The notes under the pieces: model-generated | Told to the model about the DNA's origin: nothing | Seen by the model: only the letters and a program-made list of their open reading frames with translations | Databases searched by the model: none | Made by a program: the position numbers and the translations under genes | Origin: Flavobacteriaceae bacterium | Lineage (GTDB): Bacteria > Bacteroidota > Bacteroidia > Flavobacteriales > Flavobacteriaceae | NCBI GenBank assembly: GCA_016764435.1 | Contig: JAESRX010000039.1 | Coordinates: 1 to 62,101 of the forward strand | Reading direction: 5' to 3' | Length of the DNA stretch: 62,101 bases | Part shown: piece by piece, positions 53,646 through 62,101 of the stretch | Position numbering within the stretch: the stretch's first letter is position 1 | Layout: every line of letters starts with the position of its first letter

Positions 53646-56000
53646 TTGAAATCTAGACTAATTTCTTATATAAAGGGACACAAATTAATGCTAGTAGTAA
53701 TTACCGTATTACTACTCTCCTATTACTTTTGTTTACCTACACAGCTATTTAAAGCACCGACTACAACCGTTATTACAAGTAATAACAACCAATTATTAGG
53801 TGCTTTAATTGCGAAAGATGGACAATGGAGATTCCCTCAAAACGACAGTGTTCCCGAGAAATTTAAAGCCTGTATCATACATTTTGAAGATGAATATTTT
53901 TACATGCATCCAGGATTTAATCCTGTATCCATATTTAAAGCATTCAAAGAAAACCTAAAGTCAGGAAAAATAAAAAGAGGAGCAAGCACCATCACTCAAC
54001 AAGTAATCCGCTTGTCCAGACATGGAAAAAAAAGAAATTATTTCGAAAAAATAAAAGAAATTATCCTTGCGACTCGCTTAGAATTAAGAAGCTCAAAAAA
54101 TAAGATCTTATCCTATTACAGCAGCAACGCTCCTTTTGGAGGAAATGTAGTAGGACTCGACGCGGCATCATGGCGTTATTTTAATCGAAATTCCAATCAC
54201 TTATCTTGGGCCGAAAATGCCACACTTGCCGTACTACCAAATGCGCCTAGTTTAATTTATCCTGGGAAAAACCAATCGTTATTATTAAAGAAAAGAAACC
54301 GATTACTACATAAACTATTAACTAAAAACATCATAGACAGCTTAACCTATCAGTTATCAATAGCGGAAGATTTGCCTAAAAAACCGTATGAATTACCTAA
54401 AATCGCCCCTCATTTACTACAAAAAATAGCTAAAAATCATCAAGGAAAACAGGTGAAAACTACCTTAAATAAGAACTACCAAGAGCAAGTAAATAGCATT
54501 GTTAAAAATCATTATACCAGCTTAAGTGAAAATGAAATTTACAATATCTCCGTGTTAATATTAGAGGTAAACACACGTAAAGTATTGGCTTACATAGGGA
54601 ATTCTCCTACCGATAAAGCACATCAAAAGGATGTAGACATAGTCGATAAACCACGTAGTACTGGCTCTATCTTAAAACCTTTCTTATATGCTGCAATGTT
54701 AGATGCAGGAGAAATTTTACCACATACATTAGTAGCCGATGTCCCGACGCAATATGGTAGTTATCATCCTAAAAACTATAATAAAGAGTATGATGGAGTT
54801 GTCCCTGCTAGCCGTGCATTATCGCGTTCCCTGAACGTCCCTTCCGTTAGAATGCTACAAACATTCGGCCTAGACAGATTTTATCATTATTTAAAAAAAT
54901 TAAACCTTTCCGATTTAAAACAAGATGCAAACCATTATGGATTGTCACTTATTCTGGGAGGTGCAGAAAGTAATTTATGGGACCTAAGTAAAAGTTACGC
55001 TGCCTTTTCATCCACTTTAAATCATTATGGCACTCAATCAAGCGTGTATTATACAAATGAATTTTGTGAACCTATTTATCTAGACTCAGAAACCGTAGAC
55101 TTCGGCCAAAAAACATTTGATAAAACACTATTCGATGCCGCTTCTATTTACCTCACCTACGAAAGCCTCAAAGAAGTAAATAGGCCACAAGGGGATGAAA
55201 ATTGGGAATTTTTTAATGATTCTAAACAAATAGCTTGGAAAACAGGAACTAGCTTTGGTTTTCGTGACGCTTGGGCCATTGGGACAACTCCCGATTATGT
55301 GGTGGCGGTTTGGGTAGGCAATGCTGATGGAGAAGGACGTCCAGGTTTAATAGGTGTCCGGGCCGCAGCTCCTATCTTGTTTGATGTTTTTGATATATTA
55401 CCAAACAGTACTTGGTTTGAAAAGCCGTATGATGAAATGAAAGAGGTTGAAATTTGCAAAAAAAGTGGCTATAGAGCAGGTTCAAACTGCGAAGAAACAA
55501 CCGAGGAATACATTCAATTAAGTGGACTTAAAACTTCTCCATGTCCTTATCATATTTTAATACACTTAGATAGAAACGAGGAGTATCAAGTAAATACTTC
55601 CTGTGAAAATTTAAATGACATTCACCATGTAACCTGGTTTAGCCTCCCTCCTTTAATGGAATATTATTACAAAACTAAAAACCCGTTTTACAAGTCTTTA
55701 CCACGGTTTAGAGAAGATTGTACAGGAAGCGATGTGGTTACTATGGAATTTATTTACCCCAAGGAATCAAGTACTATTTTTCTTCCCAAAGATTTTAATG
55801 GACGAATAAATGAACTGATCCTAAAAGTGGCATACTCTAGGCCAGCAAACACCTTATTTTGGTATGTAGATGATACTTTTATAGGAGCAACCAAAGATAT
55901 ACATACGATGGCAATACAACCTACACAAGGTAAACACATTATTACAGTCATTGATGAATTTGGAAATGAAGTGCTCTGTAACATAGAAATTACTAGCTAA
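53646..56000 (+). CDS. pbpC: Penicillin-binding protein 1C
   Basis: A 784-residue peptidoglycan synthase. An N-terminal membrane helix (about 12-28) is followed by the glycosyltransferase domain with EDEYFYMHPGF and GASTITQQVIRL, then a transpeptidase domain with SxxK at S341-K344, SRSLNVPS and KTGTSFGFRDAW, and a C-terminal BiPBP_C domain (about 700-784). Its coupling to an upstream A2M gene is the classic PBP1C arrangement: A2M guards the envelope while PBP1C repairs the wall. The start is TTG at 53646; the next possible start falls inside the membrane helix, so TTG is more plausible. Confidence 0.95.
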   Translation: MKSRLISYIKGHKLMLVVITVLLLSYYFCLPTQLFKAPTTTVITSNNNQLLGALIAKDGQWRFPQNDSVPEKFKACIIHFEDEYFYMHPGFNPVSIFKAFKENLKSGKIKRGASTITQQVIRLSRHGKKRNYFEKIKEIILATRLELRSSKNKILSYYSSNAPFGGNVVGLDAASWRYFNRNSNHLSWAENATLAVLPNAPSLIYPGKNQSLLLKKRNRLLHKLLTKNIIDSLTYQLSIAEDLPKKPYELPKIAPHLLQKIAKNHQGKQVKTTLNKNYQEQVNSIVKNHYTSLSENEIYNISVLILEVNTRKVLAYIGNSPTDKAHQKDVDIVDKPRSTGSILKPFLYAAMLDAGEILPHTLVADVPTQYGSYHPKNYNKEYDGVVPASRALSRSLNVPSVRMLQTFGLDRFYHYLKKLNLSDLKQDANHYGLSLILGGAESNLWDLSKSYAAFSSTLNHYGTQSSVYYTNEFCEPIYLDSETVDFGQKTFDKTLFDAASIYLTYESLKEVNRPQGDENWEFFNDSKQIAWKTGTSFGFRDAWAIGTTPDYVVAVWVGNADGEGRPGLIGVRAAAPILFDVFDILPNSTWFEKPYDEMKEVEICKKSGYRAGSNCEETTEEYIQLSGLKTSPCPYHILIHLDRNEEYQVNTSCENLNDIHHVTWFSLPPLMEYYYKTKNPFYKSLPRFREDCTGSDVVTMEFIYPKESSTIFLPKDFNGRINELILKVAYSRPANTLFWYVDDTFIGATKDIHTMAIQPTQGKHIITVIDEFGNEVLCNIEITS

Positions 56001-56172
56001 AAGAGTAAAATGAGCTGCTTTATTTCAGCTGTGACTAACCTGTTAAAACAACCTTCTTTTTTGTCCTAAATGTTAAATAATCGTTAAGATAGTACTGTGT
56101 AATGCAATGTAGTGTAATAAATGAACTTAACAGTCGTCTAACCTATAAACAATAACTATTAAACAAATTATC

Positions 56173-56286
56173 ATGGACACTGTAACTAACAAATTAGACA
56201 ACAACAACGTATCAAATGTGGTTTTTATAAATTTTAAAAATACAAAAAGAAACCAATGGGACCGTTTTAGAAGATATGGACTCTAA
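56173..56286 (+). CDS. Small ORF, 37 residues, unknown
   Basis: ATG to TAA gives a hydrophilic 37-residue protein: an Asn-rich start (TNKLDNNNVSN), a short hydrophobic stretch VVFINF and a basic aromatic tail (RNQWDRFRRYGL). It lies alone between pbpC and the TlpA-like gene, in the plus direction, and is followed by a hairpin. I recognise no family. The Arg- and Trp-rich end could bind nucleic acid or membrane. Such a length can arise by chance. Confidence 0.4.
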   Translation: MDTVTNKLDNNNVSNVVFINFKNTKRNQWDRFRRYGL

Positions 56287-56338
56287 TCAAACAACATGAT
56301 TAGTCCTACAAGATTCCAAGAAATAAATCCACCTTAAC

Positions 56339-56367
56339 AAGCCTAATAAATGCAATTTACTAGGCTT
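56339..56367 (+). terminator. Hairpin after the small ORF
   Basis: Stem AAGCCTA-A-TAAA / TTTA-C-TAGGCTT with a 5-base loop and one mismatch. There is no T run, so termination is possible but weak. Confidence 0.45.
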
Positions 56368-56402
56368 GATACATGGACTCAATTCAACGAATTAGAACTG
56401 TG

Positions 56403-56948
56403 TTACGCTTCAATGAGAAGATCTAGATAATCTCTTATTTTATCCGTATTCCAGTCTGCCCTACCGGATTTAATCACTATCATTCCGTTTTTATCAATGA
56501 CAAAAGTTGTAGGAATAGTTTCGGTGCTTAATTCTTTTGGTTCCCTTGTCATTAAATGATAGACAGGAAGATTAAATCCTTTCTTTTTAAAATAGACATC
56601 CACTTTTTCCTTGGAATCACTGGTCACCGTAAGAAATACTACCTGATCTTTATAGTCATTATACAGCGCCTGTATACTTGGCTTTTCAGCGATACATCCT
56701 GGACACCATGTTGCCCAAAAATTAACGAAAATCACCTTATTTTGAAGGTCTAAAAAATCAACATCTTGTGTATTAACTCCTTTTAATTGCCAATTATAGG
56801 TAGACAACGGGATGCGATCCGAAACATTCTCTATGCTCGGAGAGAGACTAATCAACTTTAGTAACCAAGCTCTAGAAGTTGGAATTAAAATGAGGGCAAA
56901 TACCAAAACCCATGCTACATCAAAAAATCTTTTTTTAGTAAATTTCAT
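56403..56948 (-). CDS. TlpA-like thioredoxin-family protein
   Basis: A 181-residue protein with an N-terminal membrane anchor (about 11-30) and a periplasmic thioredoxin-fold domain. The active site is FWATWCPGC with C82 and C85, and the cis-Pro loop is ETIPTTFVIDKNG. These enzymes keep thiols reduced during cytochrome c maturation or act as peroxide-reducing disulphide reductases. No ccm or res genes are next to it. A promoter element lies 16 bp upstream. Confidence 0.9.
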   Translation of the reverse strand: MKFTKKRFFDVAWVLVFALILIPTSRAWLLKLISLSPSIENVSDRIPLSTYNWQLKGVNTQDVDFLDLQNKVIFVNFWATWCPGCIAEKPSIQALYNDYKDQVVFLTVTSDSKEKVDVYFKKKGFNLPVYHLMTREPKELSTETIPTTFVIDKNGMIVIKSGRADWNTDKIRDYLDLLIEA

Positions 56949-56964
56949 ATGTGATAATTAGTTA

Positions 56965-56972
56965 CAAAAATA
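56965..56972 (-). promoter_or_regulatory. -7 element TATTTTTG for TlpA-like gene
   Basis: A TAnnTTTG match on the minus strand, 16 bp upstream of the ATG. Its 5' edge abuts the terminator hairpin of the preceding gene. Confidence 0.5.
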
Positions 56973-57004
56973 CAAAAGCACCACTACTTATAGTGATGCT
57001 TTTG
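56973..57004 (-). terminator. Terminator after the 88-residue gene, next to a promoter element
   Basis: Stem CAAAAGCA-C-CACTA / TAGTG-A-TGCTTTTG with a 4-base loop. On the minus strand it is followed at once by TATTTTTG. Confidence 0.75.
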
Positions 57005-57057
57005 TTACACACCACTAATTTAAAACTAGCGGCAATAAACTGGAGACTCGTTTTCTT

Positions 57058-57324
57058 TTATTGAGTCAATAATTCTAATTTAACTAAGGTAAAAACAGCA
57101 ATATCATCATCACTTGCATGGGTGAAATTTTCAGAATAAGTCAATTCAAATTTTTTGTTTTTAAATTCTGGAAGATGTAAATCAAATGCTTCTAAAACGG
57201 TCCCTTTAATCGCCGTAAAATCAATCATATCCTCATTTTCAAGATTAAAAACATACCCTCCTGCAATAAATCCGCAATACGTACCTTTAGTGGTTACTAT
57301 ATGTTTGGCACTGTAATAACTCAT
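57058..57324 (-). CDS. Small hypothetical protein, 88 residues
   Basis: A compact cytoplasmic protein with no signal peptide or membrane segment. The AKHIVTTKGTYCGFIAGGYVFNL and DAIKGT-like TAIKGTVLEAFDL parts look like a small folded domain with a single Cys. I do not recognise a family. It is followed by a good terminator, and coding character is even, so the gene is probably real. Confidence 0.6.
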   Translation of the reverse strand: MSYYSAKHIVTTKGTYCGFIAGGYVFNLENEDMIDFTAIKGTVLEAFDLHLPEFKNKKFELTYSENFTHASDDDIAVFTLVKLELLTQ

Positions 57325-57662
57325 AATATATCTATATTTATAATTAAGCTTTATCCATAGTACTCCCGTCTTCTAACAAAGATAACTACTACGAGATAAT
57401 ACGCTGAAAGATACGCCAAATACATGGAACCTCCACCACAGCGGGATTAGGTTTAACAAAAAACAATGGTGTTTTTTTATAAGCCTATAAAAGTAAACTC
57501 TCTTGTAAATAGCTATAATATCCACTCAATGACAAAAAACGTGTAGTAAAGACTACACGTTTTTTACAAAAACTAATTGCACGAGACTCTTACAGTCCTT
57601 GCGTTATTTTCTTTTTAAATTAAAGGGGTATTCTAGTTCAAGAAAGCCTTCTTCAATAGTAA
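57325..57662. other. Intergenic region
   Basis: No ORF or RNA gene is visible. It holds the terminator of the anti-sigma-like gene (57534-57565) and an AT-rich stem (AAAAAACA / TGTTTTTT near 57456-57478) of doubtful meaning. Confidence 0.5.
57534..57565 (-). terminator. Terminator after the anti-sigma-like lipoprotein gene
   Basis: Fourteen-base arms AAAAAACGTGTAGT / ACTACACGTTTTTT with a 4-base loop, T run on the minus strand, about 100 bp past the stop. Confidence 0.8.
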
Positions 57663-58541
57663 TTACCTAGAGACTGTACCAACAGGGAAGTTTAAATTTT
57701 TCCCAAGTAAATAGCTCTTATGATCTTCTGCGTCGGTTGGAATCATACCTACCAACGGTTTTAATAAAAACGGACCAGGATTCGTGTCTGGAACAGGCTC
57801 TATGGAAATTACGGCTTTCCCTCCTGCCAAATCTGTTGGAAAGGTAAGTCCGTCTGGTGGATTCATTAAAAAATCTTCTCCAGGAAATGGAGGCCCCTCA
57901 TACATCTGGGAACTATATCCATCAAAAGAATCCTTTCCTGTGTTCATAGAAAATGTTCCAGTTGATACGGGTACACCATCTATGACCGCCCAACCCTCAT
58001 ACACCCAACCATCCGGTAATAGAGGTAACATTAAACCCGCTACAGGTGACATGGATTCGATGGATAAAAACCAAATACCACTGTTCTCGTTATTCATGGA
58101 ACCATCCGTAGGAGTTGCTAGAATATAGGAACCAGCTGCTGTATTAAAATCATTCCCTATTGCTAACCCATGATCAATAGTAAGGTTTCCTGTATTACCA
58201 GAAAAATTCCCAGCCAATAAGTGTACACTACTTGGCGCTGGATCATCACCTAATGCGGGTTCAATTGTTAAAATAAAAGCGGTGGCAACAGCCAACTCAA
58301 TTTTATTGATGACAAAAAGTTCTCGAGAGAGTTTTCCTTCATCATCTACGGAGAATCTCCCTGTAGATTGAGGTTTATTGTCTACAATAATCCATCCTTC
58401 GTAGACATAAGCACTCCCTAGATTTTCGAGACCATCAATAGAAAGTGTTAAGTTTTTTGTAGTCATTACTACGTCATCATCATCACATGCAACGAAGATG
58501 ATTCCCAGTGCCATAATGGCGATAAAAATAATTTTTTTCAT
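57663..58541 (-). CDS. Lipoprotein with two RskA-like (anti-sigma) repeats
   Basis: A 292-residue exported lipoprotein (lipobox FVACDDDD). The mature protein is a tandem duplication: repeat 1 has YVYEGWIIVDNKPQSTGRFS and FILTIEPALGDDP, repeat 2 has WVYEGWAVIDGVPVSTGTFS and AVISIEPVPDTNPGP. Each resembles the extracytoplasmic C-terminal domain of anti-sigma-K factors (RskA), but there is no membrane helix, no cytoplasmic anti-sigma part and no sigma factor gene nearby. It is therefore probably not an anti-sigma factor itself but a surface or periplasmic protein using the same fold. A promoter element lies upstream. Confidence 0.75.
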   Translation of the reverse strand: MKKIIFIAIMALGIIFVACDDDDVVMTTKNLTLSIDGLENLGSAYVYEGWIIVDNKPQSTGRFSVDDEGKLSRELFVINKIELAVATAFILTIEPALGDDPAPSSVHLLAGNFSGNTGNLTIDHGLAIGNDFNTAAGSYILATPTDGSMNNENSGIWFLSIESMSPVAGLMLPLLPDGWVYEGWAVIDGVPVSTGTFSMNTGKDSFDGYSSQMYEGPPFPGEDFLMNPPDGLTFPTDLAGGKAVISIEPVPDTNPGPFLLKPLVGMIPTDAEDHKSYLLGKNLNFPVGTVSR

Positions 58542-58569
58542 ACTAAATGTTTTTCTGATTAATACCTTA

Positions 58570-58577
58570 CAAAGGTA
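58570..58577 (-). promoter_or_regulatory. -7 element TACCTTTG for the anti-sigma-like gene
   Basis: A TAnnTTTG match 29 bp upstream of the ATG on the minus strand. Confidence 0.55.
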
Positions 58578-58623
58578 TTTTCTAAAAATGAATTAATATG
58601 TTAGCTAGCGAACACTCTTTACT

Positions 58624-59301
58624 TTATTTTTTTATAAAGTTCGGATACAGTGTAATTTTCTTTCCTGTATAACTTAATACTTCCTTGTTTTTAAAATCAT
58701 TCATAATAATATTTAAAGTAGGTCTTGAAGTTCCTAAAAGGCACGCTATATTTTTTTGTGAATAAGGGTGCTGAATGATTGTATTACCAGTTTTCGGACA
58801 ATATTCACCATATTCTTCGGCCAATTCATATAAAAATTCAACCACACGTTCTTTTGCATCTTTAAATAGAAGAACTTCCAATCGACGTTCTAGTTTTTTA
58901 AATCGAAAATTTAAAAATTTGTAAATTTTAAGTGTAAAAGACTGATTGTCTCTCATTAAATCATGTAATACTGTGACACCTACCGGACAAATAAATGTCT
59001 TATTATCAATAGATTGCGCAAATTCATTTCGTTTTCCTTCTCCTAATATTGCTTTTTCACCAAACAATTCTCCTTTAGATAAAATACATTTAATCCTTTC
59101 CTCTCCGCATTCTGTATAATAACCAATTTTAACTTTTCCTTTTTCTATCAAATATACTTTAGTAGAGGCATCCTCAGAAAAATAGACATATTCATTTTTT
59201 TTGTAATGATCTAGGATATGACAGTCCTTATAAGCGGCAAATTTATGTGGACATAAAATCTTAAATAAGTTTACCTTTTCCAACAGCCAAAAATTTCTCA
59301 T
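58624..59301 (-). CDS. Crp/Fnr family transcriptional regulator
   Basis: A 225-residue regulator: effector barrel (about 30-120: YKKNEYVYFSEDASTKVYLIEK), dimer helix, and winged helix-turn-helix (about 170-215) with NIACLLGTSRPTLNIIMNDF. Four cysteines lie in the N-terminal 90 residues (C17, C27 and two in the barrel); their spacing does not match an Fnr iron-sulphur site, so the signal is unknown. The anti-sigma-like lipoprotein gene follows on the same strand 82 bp downstream and could be a target. Confidence 0.9.
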   Translation of the reverse strand: MRNFWLLEKVNLFKILCPHKFAAYKDCHILDHYKKNEYVYFSEDASTKVYLIEKGKVKIGYYTECGEERIKCILSKGELFGEKAILGEGKRNEFAQSIDNKTFICPVGVTVLHDLMRDNQSFTLKIYKFLNFRFKKLERRLEVLLFKDAKERVVEFLYELAEEYGEYCPKTGNTIIQHPYSQKNIACLLGTSRPTLNIIMNDFKNKEVLSYTGKKITLYPNFIKK

Positions 59302-59414
59302 CGTTCTGAATTTTAAGTTTTAATGTAGTAATTTTAAAAATTAATACTAATTATCAATGGACATTTAGAACTCTATTTGTGTTAATTATAACACGGTGGT
59401 TTCTAAAGGTACAA

Positions 59415-59446
59415 AAAAAACTTGCAGCCAAGGCTGCAAGTTTTTT
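59415..59446 (-). terminator. Terminator after aconitase gene
   Basis: Stem AAAACTTGCAGC / GCTGCAAGTTTT with a 4-base loop and T run on the minus strand. Confidence 0.9.
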
Positions 59447-59477
59447 ACTAAAATTTTATACGTGTCTAGTTCTACAA

Positions 59478-61739
59478 CTATCCATTTTGTTTTTTAATCA
59501 AATTTAAAGCGGATCCTTCATTATACCATTCTATTTGACCCGTATTATAGGTGTGATTTAATAAAATTACATCACTAGTTCCATTGTCATGGCTAATCTC
59601 TAAGGCCAATTGTTTCCCTGGAGTAAAAGCGTCCAAATCAGTAAATTTGAAAGTATCATTTTCCAAAATAAGTTCGTAATCTGCTTCATTTGAAAAGGTC
59701 AAGCCTAGCATTCCTTGTTTTTTCAAGTTGGTCTCATGGATCCGTGCAAATGACTTAACAATGACAGCCACTACACCTAAATGACGCGGTTCCATAGCTG
59801 CATGTTCACGAGAAGAACCTTCTCCATAATTATGTTCACCAAATACCAATGATTTTATTCCAGCCGCTTTATAAGCTCTTGCCGTTGCAGGTACTGCTCC
59901 ATACTCTCCTGTCAATTGATTTTTAATACTATCTGTTTTTTCGTTAAAGAAATTCACAGCTCCTATTAAACAGTTATTGGATATATTGTCTAGATGCCCA
60001 CGGTATTTTAACCAAGGTCCTGCCATTGAAATATGATCTGTAGTACATTTTCCTTTGGCTTTTATTAATAATTTAGCTCCTGAAATATCACTCCCTAATG
60101 GTGTAAAAGGTTTTAATAATTGCAGTCTTTCCGATGCTTCTGAAACAGTAACAACAATAGCACTTCCGTCTGTTATAGGCGCCACAAAACCAGCATCTTT
60201 TACTTCAAATCCTTTTGGAGGTAATTCAAAACCAGTAGGTTCGTCAAATTTTACTTGCTCACCTTTGTTATTCGTAAGCGTATCCGTCATTGGATTAAAA
60301 TCCAAACGTCCAGAAATAGCTACAGCGGCCACCATTTCCGGTGAGGCCACAAAGGCATGCGTATTAGGGTTTCCATCCGCTCTTTTACTAAAGTTACGGT
60401 TGAAGGAATGGATGATAGAGTTTTTCTTTCCTTTCTCTGCATCTTTTCTAGCCCATTGTCCAATACAAGGACCACAAGCATTTGTAAATATTTTAGCGTT
60501 TAGGTCTTCAAATATTTTGATCAAACCATCACGATCAGCGGTGTATCTCACTTGTTCAGAACCTGGGTTGATTCCAAATTCAGCTTTAGAAACCAATCCT
60601 TTATCTACGGCTTGTTTTGCAATAGACGCCGCTCTGGATAAATCTTCGTAAGAGGAGTTCGTACAAGAACCTATTAATCCCCATTCTACTTCTAAAGGCC
60701 AGCCGTTTTTAGTAGCTTTTTCATGCATACTACCAACTTCTGTGGCTAAATCTGGTGAAAATGGACCATTTATGTGTGGGCCTAATTCATCCAAATTAAT
60801 TTCAATTAATTCATCAAAATATTTTTCAGGGTTCGCATATACTTCAGGGTCACCTGTTAAATGTTCTTTTACTTTATTGGCAGCATCCGCAACATCCGAT
60901 CTATCCGTGGCACGTAAATAACGCTCCATAGATTCATCATATCCAAAAGTAGACGTAGTGGCTCCTACTTCCGCTCCCATATTACAGATCGTTCCTTTTC
61001 CCGTACATGAAAGAGAAATAGCTCCTTCTCCAAAATACTCTACGATAGCACCTGTTCCTCCTTTAGCCGTTAGTATACCAGCGACTTTTAAGATCACATC
61101 TTTGGGAGCTGTCCATCCGCTAAGTTTACCGGTTAGCTTCACTCCTATTAATTTAGGGAATTTCAATTCCCAAGGCATTCCTGCCATTACATCTACAGCA
61201 TCTGCTCCACCAACACCAATGGCGACCATTCCTAGTCCTCCAGCATTTACGGTATGAGAATCTGTACCAATCATCATTCCTCCAGGAAATGCATAATTTT
61301 CTAAGACTACTTGGTGAATTATTCCGGCTCCTGGTTTCCAAAAACCAATACCATATTTATTAGATACAGAGGCTAAGAAATCAAAGACTTCTGCAGAGGT
61401 TTTATTTGCAAAAGGTAGATCTACACTCGCACCTTGTTTTGCTTGTATTAAATGATCACAATGTACGGTTGTAGGAACGGCAACTTTCGTTTTCCCTGCC
61501 TGCATAAACTGTAACAAAGCCATTTGTGCTGTCGCATCTTGACAAGCTATTCTATCTGGTGAAAAATCAACATAATCTTTCCCCCTAGTATAAGCAGTCG
61601 TTGCTTTTCCATCCCATAAGTGATTGTATAATATTTTTTCTGCTAACGTTAACGGTTTACCAACTTTTTCACGGGCAGCATCTACACGCTCCGCCATTCT
61701 GTCGTAAACATCTTTTATCATATCAATATCAAATGCCAT
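59478..61739 (-). CDS. Aconitate hydratase
   Basis: A 753-residue TCA-cycle enzyme of the mitochondrial/AcnA-like type, converting citrate to isocitrate. The three 4Fe-4S ligands are present: C359 in GSCTNSS, C422 and C425 in ACGPCIGQW. Other marks are [14 protein letters not shown], the swivel-domain [16 protein letters not shown] and [11 protein letters not shown]. Residue numbers match the mitochondrial enzyme almost exactly. It lies just downstream of rnpB on the same strand. Confidence 0.97.
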   Translation of the reverse strand: MAFDIDMIKDVYDRMAERVDAAREKVGKPLTLAEKILYNHLWDGKATTAYTRGKDYVDFSPDRIACQDATAQMALLQFMQAGKTKVAVPTTVHCDHLIQAKQGASVDLPFANKTSAEVFDFLASVSNKYGIGFWKPGAGIIHQVVLENYAFPGGMMIGTDSHTVNAGGLGMVAIGVGGADAVDVMAGMPWELKFPKLIGVKLTGKLSGWTAPKDVILKVAGILTAKGGTGAIVEYFGEGAISLSCTGKGTICNMGAEVGATTSTFGYDESMERYLRATDRSDVADAANKVKEHLTGDPEVYANPEKYFDELIEINLDELGPHINGPFSPDLATEVGSMHEKATKNGWPLEVEWGLIGSCTNSSYEDLSRAASIAKQAVDKGLVSKAEFGINPGSEQVRYTADRDGLIKIFEDLNAKIFTNACGPCIGQWARKDAEKGKKNSIIHSFNRNFSKRADGNPNTHAFVASPEMVAAVAISGRLDFNPMTDTLTNNKGEQVKFDEPTGFELPPKGFEVKDAGFVAPITDGSAIVVTVSEASERLQLLKPFTPLGSDISGAKLLIKAKGKCTTDHISMAGPWLKYRGHLDNISNNCLIGAVNFFNEKTDSIKNQLTGEYGAVPATARAYKAAGIKSLVFGEHNYGEGSSREHAAMEPRHLGVVAVIVKSFARIHETNLKKQGMLGLTFSNEADYELILENDTFKFTDLDAFTPGKQLALEISHDNGTSDVILLNHTYNTGQIEWYNEGSALNLIKKQNG

Positions 61740-61766
61740 AATGTTTCTTTTTTCTGTTAAGTCCTA

Positions 61767-61774
61767 CAAATTTA
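61767..61774 (-). promoter_or_regulatory. -7 element TAAATTTG for the aconitase gene
   Basis: A TAnnTTTG match on the minus strand, 27 bp upstream of the ATG. Confidence 0.45.
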
Positions 61775-61925
61775 CAAAATACAAGTATAAATTAAAAGAT
61801 TTTTATCGAATGCGTGAAATTTGTGCGAATTGCACACTAATTAAAGCTTAAATTTTTTAATCACTAATAATAGATGCTAAAACACCGCAACTATTAGTTA
61901 ATTGTCAAAAAAAGAAAGAAAAAAA

Positions 61926-62101
61926 GCAGACCGATAAGCCGGATTCTGTTCCTTTTATAATAAAAGGCTCTTATCATTTATCTACATTATATATTACTAT
62001 ATAATTTTAACTACCTACCCCTTGGAATCGAGCGAGTCGCTCTCAGTTTCCAATATACGTGGTATTGCACCGCATAGAGTTTACCTGGTTTCACTACAGC
62101 C
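61926..62101 (-). ncRNA. rnpB: RNase P RNA, 3' part (gene cut by window edge)
   Basis: On the minus strand the 3' end reads ACAGAATCCGGCTTATCGGTCT, of which the core CCGGCTTATCGG is the universal bacterial RNase P RNA terminus (bases 61928-61949). The conserved GGTAAAC and GGTGCAAT blocks lie near 62080-62060 on the same strand. A T-rich stretch follows the 3' end. The RNA is the catalytic part of the enzyme that trims tRNA 5' leaders. The 5' half, including the rest of the catalytic core, is outside the window. Confidence 0.93.

Noticed and set aside
57456-57478. AT-rich stem AAAAAACA / TGTTTTTT as a terminator
   Set aside because: Almost no G+C, and a stronger terminator lies closer to the gene end.
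60055-60651. Long open frame opposite the aconitase gene
   Set aside because: It is antisense to a gene with all catalytic residues intact, Ser- and Pro-rich in the way of a mirrored frame, and has no family resemblance.
1-62101. CRISPR array, insertion sequence, prophage or tRNA genes
   Set aside because: I looked for regularly spaced repeats, transposase motifs, integrases and cloverleaf arms and saw none.

Overview
The window is 62.1 kb of AT-rich, gene-dense chromosome from a member of the Bacteroidota, almost certainly the Flavobacteriaceae. Four things point there: promoters of the TAnnTTTG type directly upstream of several genes, no Shine-Dalgarno signals, family-typical genes (DUF3810, OstA-like protein, endonuclease I lipoprotein, 660-residue urocanase), and housekeeping proteins of flavobacterial character. 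I do not commit to a genus. I see no transposase, integrase, phage, CRISPR or tRNA gene. The right edge cuts through rnpB, the RNase P RNA gene, on the minus strand.

Layout. 0-1.7 kb: a short, probably truncated carboxypeptidase-regulatory-domain protein and an unknown secreted protein. 1.9-6.4 kb: recG divergent from an rRNA cytosine methyltransferase that is followed immediately by a secreted FN3-endonuclease I lipoprotein. 6.8-8.1 kb: an OsmC-type peroxide/thiol protein divergent from a Crp/Fnr regulator. 8.3-13.8 kb: histidine utilisation genes hutH-hutU-hutG with a divergent LysR regulator; hutI is not here. 13.9-17.1 kb: a DEAD-box RNA helicase, a single-domain DUF1456 protein and a DEAH-type SF2 helicase. 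17.3-18.5 kb: a lone glycosyltransferase. 18.8-20.7 kb: ptb-buk, acyl-CoA to ATP. 20.9-23.0 kb: an NlpC/P60 lipoprotein and an aldo/keto reductase. 23.1-25.6 kb: a porin, an FMN-binding protein and a four-helix membrane protein, followed by an intergenic region with a candidate small RNA.

26.0-34.5 kb: a 5'-nucleotidase lipoprotein, a Cache-domain histidine kinase, HMG-CoA lyase, LysE-type exporter, pyrD and pheT. 35.3-39.8 kb: a translation-factor GTPase related to TetM/TetO, a DUF3810 membrane protease-like protein, a SpoU methyltransferase and a second NlpC/P60 lipoprotein. 40.7-47.7 kb: relA/spoT, fur, purA, an OstA/LptA-like protein and a class III aminotransferase. 48.0-56.0 kb: the alpha-2-macroglobulin/PBP1C pair. 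56.2-62.1 kb: a 37-codon ORF, a TlpA-like thioredoxin, a small unknown protein, a duplicated anti-sigma-like lipoprotein, a second Crp/Fnr regulator, aconitase and rnpB.

How it fits together. Much of the window is core metabolism and envelope maintenance. hut genes, HMG-CoA lyase, ptb-buk and aconitase suggest growth on amino acids and acyl-CoAs. Two NlpC/P60 enzymes, PBP1C, A2M and the OstA-like protein are envelope functions. The most promising under-described items are the GTPase that keeps the TetM fold but lacks the tetracycline-displacing tip, the porin/flavoprotein/membrane-protein cluster, the three-hairpin small RNA candidate at 25.8 kb, and the 37-residue ORF at 56.2 kb. Several intergenic stretches (34.5-35.3 and 39.8-40.65 kb) look like decayed coding DNA.
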